Assembly: GCA_020636105.1 (NCBI GenBank)
Contig: JACJYL010000001.1
Span: 2,852,001 to 2,916,000 of the forward strand
Source of the DNA: Lewinellaceae bacterium
GTDB lineage: Bacteria > Bacteroidota > Bacteroidia > Chitinophagales > Saprospiraceae
Reading direction: 5' to 3'
DNA: 64,000 bases
Shown: one piece after another, positions 42,258-50,789 of the stretch
Numbering within the stretch: position 1 is the first letter of the stretch
How the letters are laid out: each line of letters opens with the position of its first letter
Position numbers and translations under genes: made by a program
Notes under the pieces: generated by a model
What the model was told of the DNA's origin: nothing
The model's input: only the letters and a program-made list of their open reading frames with translations
Database searches by the model: none

Positions 42258-43208
42258 TTACGCCGGAACCGCTTCTTCTGCTCTTTTTTTACGTTTTTCG
42301 GCCCAGGCCAGTGCTGCTTCTCTTACCCAGGCACCTTCTTCGTGAGCTTTAACCCTGTCGTGCAAACGCTGACGATTGCACGGGCCATTGCCTTTTACCA
42401 CGGCCCAAAATTCGTTCCAGTCGATCTCCCCAAAATCATAATGACCTCTTTCAGGATTCCACTTCAAATCAGGATCAGGAATGGTTAGTCCCAGGTATTC
42501 TGCCTGGGGAACGGTGACATCGATAAACTGCTGGCGCAATTCATCGTTGGTCTTTCTTTTGATCTTCCAGTCCATCGACTGTTGTGTATGAGGGCTCTCA
42601 TCATCTTTAGGTCCAAACATCATCAGGGAGGGCCACCACCAACGGTTGATGGAATCTTGTGCCATTTGTTTCTGCTCTTCGGTACCGTTACACATTGCGA
42701 TCAGTAATTCATACCCCTGTCGCTGGTGAAAACTTTCTTCTTTACAGATCCGGATCATGGCACGGGAATATGGGCCGTAGGAGGTCCGCTGCAACATCAC
42801 CTGGTTCATGATGGCCGCACCGTCAACGAGCCAGCCGATGGTACCGATATCTGCCCAGTTGAGACTGGGGTAATTGAAAATACTGGAATATTTGGCCGTA
42901 CCTTCATGTAATTGTTGCAGCATCTCATCGCGATCAATTCCTAAGGTCTCAGCGGCGCTGTACAGGTAAAGTCCGTGCCCGGCCTCATCCTGGATCTTTG
43001 CCAGCAAAATAGCCTTTCGCCTCAGACTTGGGGCGCGGGAGATCCAGTTGCCTTCCGGTAACATTCCTACTACTTCAGAATGAGCGTGCTGGGAAATTTG
43101 CCGGATCAGCGTTTTGCGATATGCCTCCGGCATCCAGTCCTTGGGTTCTATTTTTTCATCGGCATCAATCTTTGCCTGAAAAGCTTTTTTCAGTATTTCC
43201 GTCGACAT
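42258..43208 (-). CDS. paaA: 1,2-phenylacetyl-CoA epoxidase catalytic subunit PaaA
   Basis: This 316-aa diiron subunit carries the oxygen-activating centre of the phenylacetyl-CoA epoxidase. Conserved stretches include KDWMPEAYRKTLIRQISQHAHSE, AILLAKIQDEAGHGLYLYSAAE with the E/H metal ligands (DEAGH), and ICKEESFHQRQGYELL (second EExxH-type ligand pair). Length is close to known PaaA. It is the first gene of a paaABC set and is preceded by a consensus -7 box and a perfect palindrome. Product: ring epoxide for the later paa pathway, whose other genes are not in this window. Confidence 0.95.
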   Translation of the reverse strand: MSTEILKKAFQAKIDADEKIEPKDWMPEAYRKTLIRQISQHAHSEVVGMLPEGNWISRAPSLRRKAILLAKIQDEAGHGLYLYSAAETLGIDRDEMLQQLHEGTAKYSSIFNYPSLNWADIGTIGWLVDGAAIMNQVMLQRTSYGPYSRAMIRICKEESFHQRQGYELLIAMCNGTEEQKQMAQDSINRWWWPSLMMFGPKDDESPHTQQSMDWKIKRKTNDELRQQFIDVTVPQAEYLGLTIPDPDLKWNPERGHYDFGEIDWNEFWAVVKGNGPCNRQRLHDRVKAHEEGAWVREAALAWAEKRKKRAEEAVPA

Positions 43209-43228
43209 GAATTATTTTTTTTGTGGTG

Positions 43229-43236
43229 CAAAGATA
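43229..43236 (-). promoter_or_regulatory. paaA promoter -7 box
   Basis: TATCTTTG on the minus strand matches TAnnTTTG about 20 bases before the paaA start codon, giving a leader of only a few bases to about 15. The -33 side is covered by the palindrome at 43251-43266, and no strong TTG is visible. Confidence 0.5.
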
Positions 43237-43250
43237 TGTATTTTTTAAAA

Positions 43251-43266
43251 ACGAACAGTTGTTCGT
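43251..43266. promoter_or_regulatory. palindromic operator upstream of paaA
   Basis: ACGAACA-GT-TGTTCGT has perfect 7-bp arms around a 2-base centre and lies directly upstream of the -7 box, over the -33 position. This is the usual geometry for a repressor, of TetR or similar type. The regulator is not adjacent. Confidence 0.65.
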
Positions 43267-43665
43267 ATGGAATAATTAAACAGCCGTTGAGCCGACATTG
43301 TTTTTAGCGATCCATTTTTCGGGTATTTCACTCATTCCCGGGTCCTACTTATTGATCCTGTCATTGTTTCTACTGCTTAACCTTTTCCATTCAGACGATG
43401 ACATCTGTTCTGGGATCGGGCCTGAGTTCCAGCTTCAGGCGGCTGTTGAAGAAGGTATTTATTTTTTAGATAGATTCGACATGCAGAATCATCTTGCGGT
43501 TAATTTGAAAAAATGCCCCCAGTATTTGGCATAACTAAAAACATGAGTTCATCCCGGATTTTCAAAAAATTTCTATTTCAGACAGTTTTTGAAAATCCGG
43601 GATGACTCATGTTTAATCCCCTTTCAATTAATACATTTTTATATTCCCGTAAAACAACAGGATTA
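43267..43665. other. intergenic region between paaA and murQ
   Basis: Holds the paaA upstream region and the long inverted repeat at 43543-43612. A plus-strand frame at 43298-43534 begins with TTG and has a hydrophobic start, but no homology or ribosome-site evidence supports it, so it is not called. Confidence 0.55.
43543..43612 (-). terminator. long hairpin, probable terminator of murQ
   Basis: The left arm (43543-43569, CATGAGTTCATCCCGGATTT...) and right arm (43587-43612) are complementary over 26 pairs with one bulged T and a 17-base loop. On the minus strand it ends ...CTCATG followed by TTTTTAG, so it fits a terminator for murQ; the stem is unusually long. Confidence 0.75.
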
Positions 43666-44484
43666 TTATCTATCTGCTTCCAGTGCCTTGCGCACACTTC
43701 CATGCTCCAGCAACAATTCCCTGGCTTCATCCAGAGGAAGTTTGAGCATATTTTTCAGCATCTTCGCCCCGCGGTCCACGAGTTTGGCATTGCTGAGTTT
43801 CATATCGATCATTTTGTTGTCCATCACCCGTCCCAGGCGGATCATGGTAGCGGTGGAGATCATATTGAGTACCAGCTTTTGGGCGGTGCCGGCTTTCATG
43901 CGGGTGCTGCCGGTGACAAATTCAGGGCCGGTAATGACCTCAATGGGGTAATCGGCCTTTTCGGCAAGAGGGGATCCCGGGTTGCAGGTGATGCATCCGG
44001 TGGTGATGCCGTTTTTCTGACAATCATCCAATCCCTCCACAACATAGGGTGTCGTGCCGGAAGCGGCAATGCCTACCACGACATCCTCTTTATTGATCAG
44101 TTGTGTTTTTAGATCCTGCCATGCCTGGGTGGTGCTGTCCTCTGCATCTTCGACGGCCTTTCGGATAGCGTAATCACCGCCGGCTATCAAACCAATGACC
44201 CAATCGTCAGGCACCCCAAAGGTAGGAGGGCATTCCGACGCATCCAAAATACCTAGTCGTCCGCTTGTACCGGCTCCAATATAAAACAGCCTGCCCCCTT
44301 TTTCCATTTTTTCCACGACCACTTCAACCAGTGCGATAATCTGAGGAAGGGATTTTTCTACCGCCAGGGGCACACTTTTATCCTCCGTATTGATGTGGGT
44401 GAGCAAATCCGTTACACTCATTTGCTCGAGGTGTCGATAATTTGAAGGTGATTCCGTTATTCTTTTCACAACAGTGCTTTTCAA
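43666..44484 (-). CDS. murQ: N-acetylmuramic acid 6-phosphate etherase
   Basis: This 272-aa SIS-domain enzyme cleaves the lactyl ether of MurNAc-6-phosphate, giving GlcNAc-6-phosphate and D-lactate in peptidoglycan recycling. The family signature is present: RLFYIGAGTSGRLGILDASECPPTFG, then GIAASGTTPYVVEGL and the TGPEFVTGSTRMKAGTAQKLVLNM motif. The protein is slightly shorter than the ~300-aa E. coli enzyme, losing C-terminal residues, which is usual in Bacteroidota. No AmgK, MupG or PTS partner is adjacent, so the recycling route is incomplete in this window. It is followed by the long hairpin. Confidence 0.93.
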   Translation of the reverse strand: MKSTVVKRITESPSNYRHLEQMSVTDLLTHINTEDKSVPLAVEKSLPQIIALVEVVVEKMEKGGRLFYIGAGTSGRLGILDASECPPTFGVPDDWVIGLIAGGDYAIRKAVEDAEDSTTQAWQDLKTQLINKEDVVVGIAASGTTPYVVEGLDDCQKNGITTGCITCNPGSPLAEKADYPIEVITGPEFVTGSTRMKAGTAQKLVLNMISTATMIRLGRVMDNKMIDMKLSNAKLVDRGAKMLKNMLKLPLDEARELLLEHGSVRKALEADR

Positions 44485-44820
44485 TGAAGATGTTTAATAT
44501 TAAATCAATAACTGATGTAATGCACGACAGCATAACAATTGTTCAATCTAATGCCCAATTGAGGAGCCGGCCCGTTGTACCTGATATTGTAATCCATTCG
44601 ATTGATCGTAGCTTTGATATTATTCCTAATCTTTTTTCCAAATTCTTAAATGCTGCGTAAGGTCAGTCAATAATCTGGTATAAACCAAAGTCCGACAATT
44701 TCGCTATTTCATTGGACACGAATCTACTCAGCGGGAAATTTTGAAAACACAAAAACGTAAAAATCAATTGCTCAACAAATCTTCGATGTTTTGTTTTTAA
44801 AATTGCTCGCCACATCTGTT
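44485..44820. other. intergenic region between metF and murQ, possible gene remnant
   Basis: No intact gene. A minus-strand frame ending near 44663 (AILKTKHRRFVEQLIFTFLCF...) overlaps the metF end and stops early; it could be a decayed coding fragment, such as a transposase end, but I cannot assign it. A plus-strand frame at 44442-44660 also has no recognisable similarity. Confidence 0.4.
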
Positions 44821-45777
44821 TTAAAAAACCTTTTCCATGATGGCCTGGATCGTTTCCGAATCGCCCATAGTATAATAATGAAGACAAGGCACCCCAAATT
44901 CCTTTAATTCCCTGGATTGCATGATGGCCCATTCGATGCCCACCTGCCTGCGATCTTCGGGCGTTTTGGCTTTTGTAAATTCATTGACGAGCGTTTCCGG
45001 CATATCCACATGAAATAACCTGGGCAGTGAACTCAACTGGTGGATTTTGGAAACGGGTTTTAGCCCCGGAATAATGGGCACCGTAATACCCGCTTCACGG
45101 CATTTTTTGACGTAGTCGAAATATTTTTGATTGTCATAAAACATCTGCGTCACGATATAATCCGCCCCGGCTTCAATCTTCGCTTTGGTATTTTTCAAAT
45201 CCATATCCAGGTTAGGCGCCTCAAAATGTTTTTCCGGGTAACCGGCAATGCCTATGCAAAAATTCGTTTTCGAACCATTGGCAATATCTTCATGCAGGTA
45301 TCTTCCCTTATTCATATCCACGATCTGTCTGATCAGGTCTATGGCATAAGAATGTCCTTCTTCTTCAGGGATGAACCGGCCATCAAACTGACGGGCATCC
45401 CCCCTCAGGGCGAGGACGTTATTGATATCCAAAAAATTCAGATCGATCAGCGCATTTTCGGTATCCTCTCGGGTAAAACCTCCACAGATGAGGTGAGGTA
45501 CAGCATCCACCCCATAACGATGCATGATGGACGCACAAATGCCGACGGTCCCCGGGCGCTTCCTGATGGCTACCTTCTCAAAATATCCGCTGGAGCGCTT
45601 TCGGTAAATAAAATCTTCCCGGTGGTAAGTAACATCAATAAAAGGAGGTTTAAACTCCATCAACGGGTCGAGGGTATCAAAAATGGCCTGCATACTCCCG
45701 CCCTTTAATGGCGGAAGGACTTCGAAAGAGGCCAAAGTATGGCCATTGGCTTTTTCGAAATATTCGGTGACTTTCAT
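44821..45777 (-). CDS. metF: 5,10-methylenetetrahydrofolate reductase
   Basis: This 318-aa FAD enzyme reduces methylene-THF to methyl-THF, which feeds methionine synthesis. The TIM-barrel pattern is clear: SFEVLPPLKGG at the N-terminus, FIDVTYHRED, VPHLICGGFTREDTENAL, NNVLALRGDAR, and DYIVTQMFYDNQKYFDYV with PIIPGLKPVS. Length and motifs match the single-domain bacterial family. It is transcribed alone; no methionine synthase is nearby. A SAM-type riboswitch was looked for upstream and not seen. Confidence 0.95.
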   Translation of the reverse strand: MKVTEYFEKANGHTLASFEVLPPLKGGSMQAIFDTLDPLMEFKPPFIDVTYHREDFIYRKRSSGYFEKVAIRKRPGTVGICASIMHRYGVDAVPHLICGGFTREDTENALIDLNFLDINNVLALRGDARQFDGRFIPEEEGHSYAIDLIRQIVDMNKGRYLHEDIANGSKTNFCIGIAGYPEKHFEAPNLDMDLKNTKAKIEAGADYIVTQMFYDNQKYFDYVKKCREAGITVPIIPGLKPVSKIHQLSSLPRLFHVDMPETLVNEFTKAKTPEDRRQVGIEWAIMQSRELKEFGVPCLHYYTMGDSETIQAIMEKVF

Positions 45778-45835
45778 CTTTAATGCATGTGTTTTGGTTC
45801 AAGGTCTTACTTTAGTCAGGCCATATTTTAAAATG

Positions 45836-45843
45836 CAAAACTA
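45836..45843 (-). promoter_or_regulatory. possible -7 box of metF
   Basis: TAGTTTTG on the minus strand matches TAnnTTTG about 60 bases before the start codon. No convincing -33 element was found. Confidence 0.3.
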
Positions 45844-46018
45844 CAACAATTCTATTCCTTTTTTTTAACGCTCATCCAAATTTCCACCTTCAAAAGTATT
45901 GCTATAATTATAATTTGCTTTCCTCTTAATTTTTAAACGACAAGAAAAGGGTAATCAATAGAATCTTCGATGAAAAATACCATTTTTTCGTGATTTCGAT
46001 TTTTTTTTCACATAAAAC

Positions 46019-46067
46019 TTGCTTTTGAAGGGTAAAACACCATATATTTGAATGAACGTTCGGTCAA
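46019..46067 (+). promoter_or_regulatory. promoter and palindromic operator of the TetR-led export operon
   Basis: TTG at 46019-46021 and TATATTTG at 46043-46050 are spaced by 21 bases, the Bacteroidota -33/-7 arrangement. Overlapping the -7 box and start site is TTGAATGAACGTTCGGTCAA (46048-46067), a 20-bp near-palindrome centred on GAACGTTC. This is typical of an autoregulatory TetR operator, placed to block the promoter of the gene starting at 46077. Confidence 0.75.
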
Positions 46068-46076
46068 TAAAAAAAT

Positions 46077-46661
46077 ATGTCACCAAAAACAGAAAATCAA
46101 TTTGAAGTCATAAGACAGAAAAGTGTCGCCAATATCAAGGAGACTGCCTTGGAATTATTTGCCAAACACGGATATCACAGTACCTCCATCAGCCGCATTG
46201 CCAAGGAGGCCGGTATATCGAAAGGGCTGATGTATAATTACTTTGACAGTAAAAAAGACCTGCTTCATGACATACTGCTGGAGACTGTTGAGGTAACCGA
46301 AAAAGCAGTAGCGGATGTCATGTCTCCTGATGACACGCCATTTATTCAGCTCAAGAAAATGATGGATGCACTGATCAAAAGTGTTCAAAATGACATAAGG
46401 CACTGGAAATTGCTGACAGCACTGGCCGTGCAGACGGATGTCATGGAGGAGTTGCAACAGGTCGTTCAGGAAAAACAGCAGGCCTTCATGGAAATGGGGT
46501 TGGGCATTTTCACTCAATTGGATGTGGAAGATCCCGGAATGGAAGTTATGATGTTCGGAGCTTTGCTCGACGGGCTGTTTCTCCATTACCTGAGCTTTCC
46601 GGAGGCTTATCCTATTGAAGAAATGAAGGAATATATTTTAAAAAAATACGAACCAAAATAA
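46077..46661 (+). CDS. TetR/AcrR-family transcriptional regulator
   Basis: This 194-aa regulator has an N-terminal TetR helix-turn-helix (ETALELFAKHGYHSTSISRIAKEAGISKGLMYNYFDSKKDLL, residues ~20-62) and a C-terminal ligand-binding domain with no recognisable ligand. It is the first gene of an operon: the next gene begins 10 bases after its stop. A strong palindrome lies over its promoter, so it probably represses itself and the downstream export genes until a hydrophobic inducer binds. The paaA palindrome has the same GAAC/GTTC half-site but different spacing, so regulation of paa by this protein is possible but unproven. Confidence 0.9.
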   Translation: MSPKTENQFEVIRQKSVANIKETALELFAKHGYHSTSISRIAKEAGISKGLMYNYFDSKKDLLHDILLETVEVTEKAVADVMSPDDTPFIQLKKMMDALIKSVQNDIRHWKLLTALAVQTDVMEELQQVVQEKQQAFMEMGLGIFTQLDVEDPGMEVMMFGALLDGLFLHYLSFPEAYPIEEMKEYILKKYEPK

Positions 46662-46670
46662 ATTTTAATA

Positions 46671-47435
46671 ATGAAAAGACTGAATTTAATATTCATAACT
46701 CTCCTGTTTTTTGGATTAAATTTTTCCGGGATGGCACAGGGAACCCCTACCGCCAAAGAAATAATAAAAATATCGGATGAAAAGGTAAGGGGATTGTCGA
46801 GTTATGCGGAATTGTCGATGAAAATCATCCGTCCTGACTGGACACGGGAGATGAAAATGAAAAGCTGGAGTAAAGGGAATGACCTCGCCTTAATTGTCGT
46901 TACCGCTCCTGCCCGTGACAAAGGAATGGGATTCCTTAAAAGAGGCAACGAAATGTGGAACTGGCAACCCAGTATCGACCGAACCATCAAACTCCCGCCT
47001 TCGATGATGCTCCAATCCTGGATGGGCTCCGACTTTACCAATGATGACCTGGTCAAGCAGTCTTCCCTTGTCGTTGATTATACCCACAAATTGTTGGGCA
47101 AAGAAATGGTCGAAAAACGAGAGTGCTATAAAATAGAACTCACTCCGCTGGAAGACGCTCCGGTAGTATGGGGCAAAGTCATTATGTGGGTTGACACCGA
47201 AGAGTATATGCAAATGAAAGTTGAATTCTACGATGAAGACGGCTATCTCATCAATACCATGCTTGGGAAAAATGTGAAAATGTTAGGAGGTAAATTGTTG
47301 CCTTCGGTAATGGAAATTTTGCCCGAGGATCAGGAAGGCAATAAAACCATCATCGAATATTTGTCGCTGGACTTTAATCAAAATCCAAAGGATGATTTCT
47401 TCTCCATTCAGAATTTGAAGCGGGTAAGGTATTAG
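46671..47435 (+). CDS. LolA-like outer membrane lipoprotein-sorting protein
   Basis: This 254-aa protein has a signal peptide (MKRLNLIFITLLFFGLNFSGMAQ) and the LolA-like beta-sheet core (SYAELSMKIIRPDWTREMKMKSWSKGNDLALIVVTAPARDKGMGFLKRG, then MWNWQPSIDRTIKLPPSMMLQSWMGSDFTNDDL). This matches the LolA_like/DUF4292-type family used as periplasmic carriers for hydrophobic molecules. It acts in the periplasm, probably passing a lipid-like substrate between the ABC permeases and the outer-membrane protein of the same operon. It is not the housekeeping LolA by context. Confidence 0.85.
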   Translation: MKRLNLIFITLLFFGLNFSGMAQGTPTAKEIIKISDEKVRGLSSYAELSMKIIRPDWTREMKMKSWSKGNDLALIVVTAPARDKGMGFLKRGNEMWNWQPSIDRTIKLPPSMMLQSWMGSDFTNDDLVKQSSLVVDYTHKLLGKEMVEKRECYKIELTPLEDAPVVWGKVIMWVDTEEYMQMKVEFYDEDGYLINTMLGKNVKMLGGKLLPSVMEILPEDQEGNKTIIEYLSLDFNQNPKDDFFSIQNLKRVRY

Positions 47436-47436
47436 C

Positions 47437-47488
47437 CTGGTTGCCCCGACACTGCGTATCGGGATGTCATTTCATTCCACTGGTTGCT
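47437..47488. repeat. dispersed repeat family B, copy 2 (inverted), inside the operon
   Basis: The reverse complement of these 52 bases equals 41009-41060 except for one base (GATACGCAG for GATACGTAG). It lies between the LolA-like gene and the first permease and contains the CCCGA...TCGGG hairpin. Confidence 0.9.
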
Positions 47489-47531
47489 ATTACTGAAGAC
47501 TAAATTAAACATCGTTAAATTAACCTATATA

Positions 47532-48761
47532 ATGTTACTAAAATTAGCGTGGAGAAATATTTGGCGAAATAAGCGGCGTACCATGATTACGGCGGCGTCT
47601 ATCTTTTTTGCGGTTTTGTTCTCTGTATTCATGAACTCCATACAAAAAGGGGCATGGATTCGGATGCTGGACAATGTGGTCAACTTTTATTACGGCTACG
47701 GCCAGATTCAAAAAAAAGGATATTGGGAAGATAAATCCATCAATAAATCGCTGACACTAGATGACGATTTGTTGAAACTCAGCGATGAAATCCCCGGTTT
47801 AAAAGCATTGGTTCCCCGCCTTGAATCCTTTGCGTTAGCCTCCTATGGCGCTCAAACAAGCGGGATGCTGGTCGTTGGTGTCGATCCCCAACAGGAAGAC
47901 GAACTCACCAATTTAAAAGGCCGGCTGGTGGAAGGTGCTTATTTTGATAAAAAGGATCAAAGCGTGCTCATTGCCGAAGGAGTAAAAGAAATGCTCAAGA
48001 TTGAATTGGGTGATTCCCTCATTCTGATCAGTCAGGGATATCATGGCATCAATGCGGCGGGGAAATATCCGGTAAAGGGGGTAGTGAAGTTCAACTCTCC
48101 GGAATTAAATAAAAGAATGATCTATCTGCCCCTGGAAGCAGCTCAATATTTTTTCGGCGCCCCCAATCTGGTATCTTCCCTGGCCATGAAACTGGATGAC
48201 CAGACAAGCCTGCCCGGTGTAATAAAAGCCCTAGATACCCGACTGGATACGGCAAGTGAATACAGGGTCATGGCCTGGAAGGAAATGCTGCCCGAATTGG
48301 TCGAAGCCCAAAAGACAGACGCCGCAGGGAATTATGTCATGTTACTGGTTCTTTATGCCATTATAAGTTTCGGAATCTTTGGCACCATTCTCATGATGGC
48401 AAAGGAGCGGGAGTACGAATTTGGCATCTTGATCTCCATTGGGATGAAACGCTGGTTGCTGGCGGTTTCGGTATGGCTGGAAATAGTAATATTAGGGCTC
48501 TCCGGAGCAGTTTTGGGCCTTCTGGGGGCTGCTCCTTTGGTTTATTATTTCAAAGAAAATCCACTTGATTTTAGCGGAATGTCAGAAGATATGACCGCTG
48601 CTTATGAAAAATGGGGCTTTGACCCGATTTTCCCGGCCACCTTTGAATGGCAGATATTTATATGGCAGGCGGTTATCGTGTTTTTGATCACTTCTGTTTT
48701 AGCCACTTTTGCGATGTGGAAAATTTGGAGGCTTAATCCAATTGAGGCGATGAGAGGATGA
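47532..48761 (+). CDS. ABC transporter permease, FtsX/MacB type (first)
   Basis: This 409-aa permease has one N-terminal transmembrane helix, a long periplasmic core (~200 residues), and three C-terminal helices (VMLLVLYAIISFGIFGTILMM, VSVWLEIVILGLSGAVLG, IFIWQAVIVFLITSVLATFAMW) with the FtsX pattern EFGILISIGMKRW. The start at 47532 is chosen at MLLKLAWRNIWRNKRR, the usual start of this family. It forms a heterodimer with the permease at 48826-50043 and is driven by the ATPase at 50093. It is related to LolCE/MacB-type exporters that extract hydrophobic molecules from the inner membrane. Confidence 0.9.
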   Translation: MLLKLAWRNIWRNKRRTMITAASIFFAVLFSVFMNSIQKGAWIRMLDNVVNFYYGYGQIQKKGYWEDKSINKSLTLDDDLLKLSDEIPGLKALVPRLESFALASYGAQTSGMLVVGVDPQQEDELTNLKGRLVEGAYFDKKDQSVLIAEGVKEMLKIELGDSLILISQGYHGINAAGKYPVKGVVKFNSPELNKRMIYLPLEAAQYFFGAPNLVSSLAMKLDDQTSLPGVIKALDTRLDTASEYRVMAWKEMLPELVEAQKTDAAGNYVMLLVLYAIISFGIFGTILMMAKEREYEFGILISIGMKRWLLAVSVWLEIVILGLSGAVLGLLGAAPLVYYFKENPLDFSGMSEDMTAAYEKWGFDPIFPATFEWQIFIWQAVIVFLITSVLATFAMWKIWRLNPIEAMRG

Positions 48762-48825
48762 TCAAAAGTGAAAAGGGTAAAGTAAAAAGATTAAGGTAAG
48801 GCATAACAGCATAAACAATAAAACA

Positions 48826-50043
48826 ATGTTATTAAAAATTGCATGGCGGAATATATGGCGGAACCCTACCAGGAGTTTTGTTGTAATGGGCGCCATTATC
48901 GTTGGGGTTTGGTCTGTGATATTTTTGGCCAGTATGGCTTCCGGGATGGCAGACAGTTATGTAAATAATGCGATCGACAATGAGGTCTCTCATATACAAA
49001 TACATCACCCGGATTTTCCAAAAGACAAAGAAGCAAAATTTTATCTGAAAAATATTCAGGAGCTTATCTCTCAATGTGAAAATGTGGAAGGAGTAAAAGC
49101 CGCGTCTGGGAGGTCTTTGTCCAATGCCATGATTGCTTCAGGGAAAAGCACCCGGGGGATTCGTGTTTCAGGAATAATTCCGGAGAAAGAAATCCTCGTA
49201 ACCGGTATCAGTGAAAAAATAGTAGAGGGAGAGTATCTGAGTGATAAGGGTAAAAGCCCTATCCTGGTCAGTAAAGTAACCGCTAAAAAATTAAACCTGA
49301 AACTGCGATCCAAGGTAGTCATTACCATGCAGACCCTCCATGGCGATATTACTGCCGGAGCTTTCAGAGTAAGCGGCATTTTTGAATCAGGAGACAACAT
49401 TTATGACGAGTCTGTATGTTTCGTCCGGATGGAGGATCTGAATAACCTGCTGGGAGAAAAAGATATTGGTCATGAGATAGCTATAAGACTGGATAACCTT
49501 CAGCTTTTGGATACTACTCAAATATTGCTGCAACAGGCTTTCCCTGATTTATCCGTACAATCCTATAAAGAAATTTCCCCGGAACTGGAACTTTTCCAAT
49601 CGCAAATCAGGAACGCTTCACAAATTTATATGTTCATCTTCATGCTGGCCTTAATATTTGGCATTATCAATACCATGTTGATGACCGTGCTTGAACGGAT
49701 CCGGGAACTGGGAATGCTTATGGCAGTAGGGATGAATAAGATCAAGGTGTTTTTTATGATCATGCTGGAAACCTTAATGCTGGCTTTAATTTCAGCGCCC
49801 ATTGGTTTGCTTTTGGGTTATATATTGACATCTCGCTTAAGCAAAACGGGCATAAACCTGGCGCTTTTTTCAAAACAAGGAATGCAGGAATTTGGAATGT
49901 CCACGTTCATTTATCCAAGTCTCGAAACTGCAATTTATCTCGACCTCGCTGTAGCGGTAGCCCTTACGGCTTTACTCGCTTCTATTTATCCGGCTTATAA
50001 AGCCATAAAATTGAAACCTGTGGAGGCGATCAGGAAGATATAA
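48826..50043 (+). CDS. ABC transporter permease, FtsX/MacB type (second)
   Basis: This 405-aa permease opens with the same MLLKIAWRNIWRNPTRS segment as its neighbour, which shows the two arose by duplication. It has one N-terminal helix, a periplasmic core, and three C-terminal helices (YMFIFMLALIFGIINTMLM, MIMLETLMLALISAPIGLLLGYIL, IYLDLAVAVALTALLASIY) with LGMLMAVGMNKIKV, the FtsX mechanotransmission motif. Together they should form the heterodimeric membrane part of a type VII-like mechanotransmitting ABC exporter. A CAACCAG-type motif follows its stop. Confidence 0.9.
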   Translation: MLLKIAWRNIWRNPTRSFVVMGAIIVGVWSVIFLASMASGMADSYVNNAIDNEVSHIQIHHPDFPKDKEAKFYLKNIQELISQCENVEGVKAASGRSLSNAMIASGKSTRGIRVSGIIPEKEILVTGISEKIVEGEYLSDKGKSPILVSKVTAKKLNLKLRSKVVITMQTLHGDITAGAFRVSGIFESGDNIYDESVCFVRMEDLNNLLGEKDIGHEIAIRLDNLQLLDTTQILLQQAFPDLSVQSYKEISPELELFQSQIRNASQIYMFIFMLALIFGIINTMLMTVLERIRELGMLMAVGMNKIKVFFMIMLETLMLALISAPIGLLLGYILTSRLSKTGINLALFSKQGMQEFGMSTFIYPSLETAIYLDLAVAVALTALLASIYPAYKAIKLKPVEAIRKI

Positions 50044-50092
50044 CTGGTTGCTGGTTTAAAAAAAAAAAAATCATCTTATAAATAATTGAACG

Positions 50093-50776
50093 ATGAAAGT
50101 TATAGAAACAAAAGATCTCAAAAAAATATATAATCCTAAAACCATTCCTGTTAATGCGTTGCGCGGGGTGAGCCTTGACATAAACGAAGGTGAATTTACC
50201 GCGATCGTAGGGCCTTCGGGTTCCGGAAAAACGACCCTTTTGAATATCATTGGCGGATTGGATCGGCCGACGGAAGGCAATGTGATGGTTGGAGGGCAGG
50301 ATATTTCCCAACTGAGCGACAATCAACTCATCAATTTCCGAAGAAAAAAAATCGGGTTTGTTTTCCAGGCCTATAACCTGATACCGGTTTTAACGGCAAA
50401 GGAGAATGTCGAATTTGTGATGCTTTTGCAAAAGAAATCCCAAAAGGAGCGTGATGCAAGAACGGCGGAATTACTTAATGCGATTGGCCTGAATACAGAA
50501 AAAGACAGGCGTCCTTCCAAGTTATCAGGTGGACAGCAACAGCGGGTGGCGGTAGCAAGAGCCTTGGCTTCACGGCCTGCTTTCATCCTCGCTGATGAAC
50601 CTACTGCGAACCTGGATTCTGTTTCAACGACCAATTTACTGGACATCATGTCCCGACTGAATAAGGAAGAAAATATGACTTTTGTCTTTTCCACCCACGA
50701 TCAACGGGTCATTGACAGAGCAAAACGCGTGATTACCCTCGAAGATGGAATGATCGTTTCTGATGAGACTAAATAA
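50093..50776 (+). CDS. ABC transporter ATP-binding protein (LolD/MacB-like)
   Basis: This 227-aa ATPase has Walker A GPSGSGKTT (from residue 40), a Q-loop (VFQAYNLIP), signature LSGGQQQRVAVARAL, Walker B ILADEPTANLD and an H-loop (STHD). Length and the short IGFVFQ/NLIP spacing match the LolD/MacB/FtsE group that works with FtsX-type permeases. It powers the two preceding permeases. If the next gene begins at 50763, its reading frame overlaps this one by 14 bases, so translation may be coupled. Confidence 0.93.
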   Translation: MKVIETKDLKKIYNPKTIPVNALRGVSLDINEGEFTAIVGPSGSGKTTLLNIIGGLDRPTEGNVMVGGQDISQLSDNQLINFRRKKIGFVFQAYNLIPVLTAKENVEFVMLLQKKSQKERDARTAELLNAIGLNTEKDRRPSKLSGGQQQRVAVARALASRPAFILADEPTANLDSVSTTNLLDIMSRLNKEENMTFVFSTHDQRVIDRAKRVITLEDGMIVSDETK

Positions 50777-50789
50777 AATACATAAAAGC

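Noticed and set aside
43298..43534. 78-aa plus-strand frame with a TTG start between paaA and murQ
   Set aside because: The hydrophobic beginning looks like a signal, but there is no ATG, no recognisable homology, and no promoter; not called.
44442..44932. Two small frames between metF and murQ as possible genes or transposase fragments
   Set aside because: They overlap flanking genes or stop early, and no diagnostic motif could be identified; kept only as a possible remnant.
45778..46076. SAM riboswitch upstream of metF
   Set aside because: Looked for a conserved SAM-type core or a terminator stem in the metF leader and did not find one; only a -7-like box is visible.
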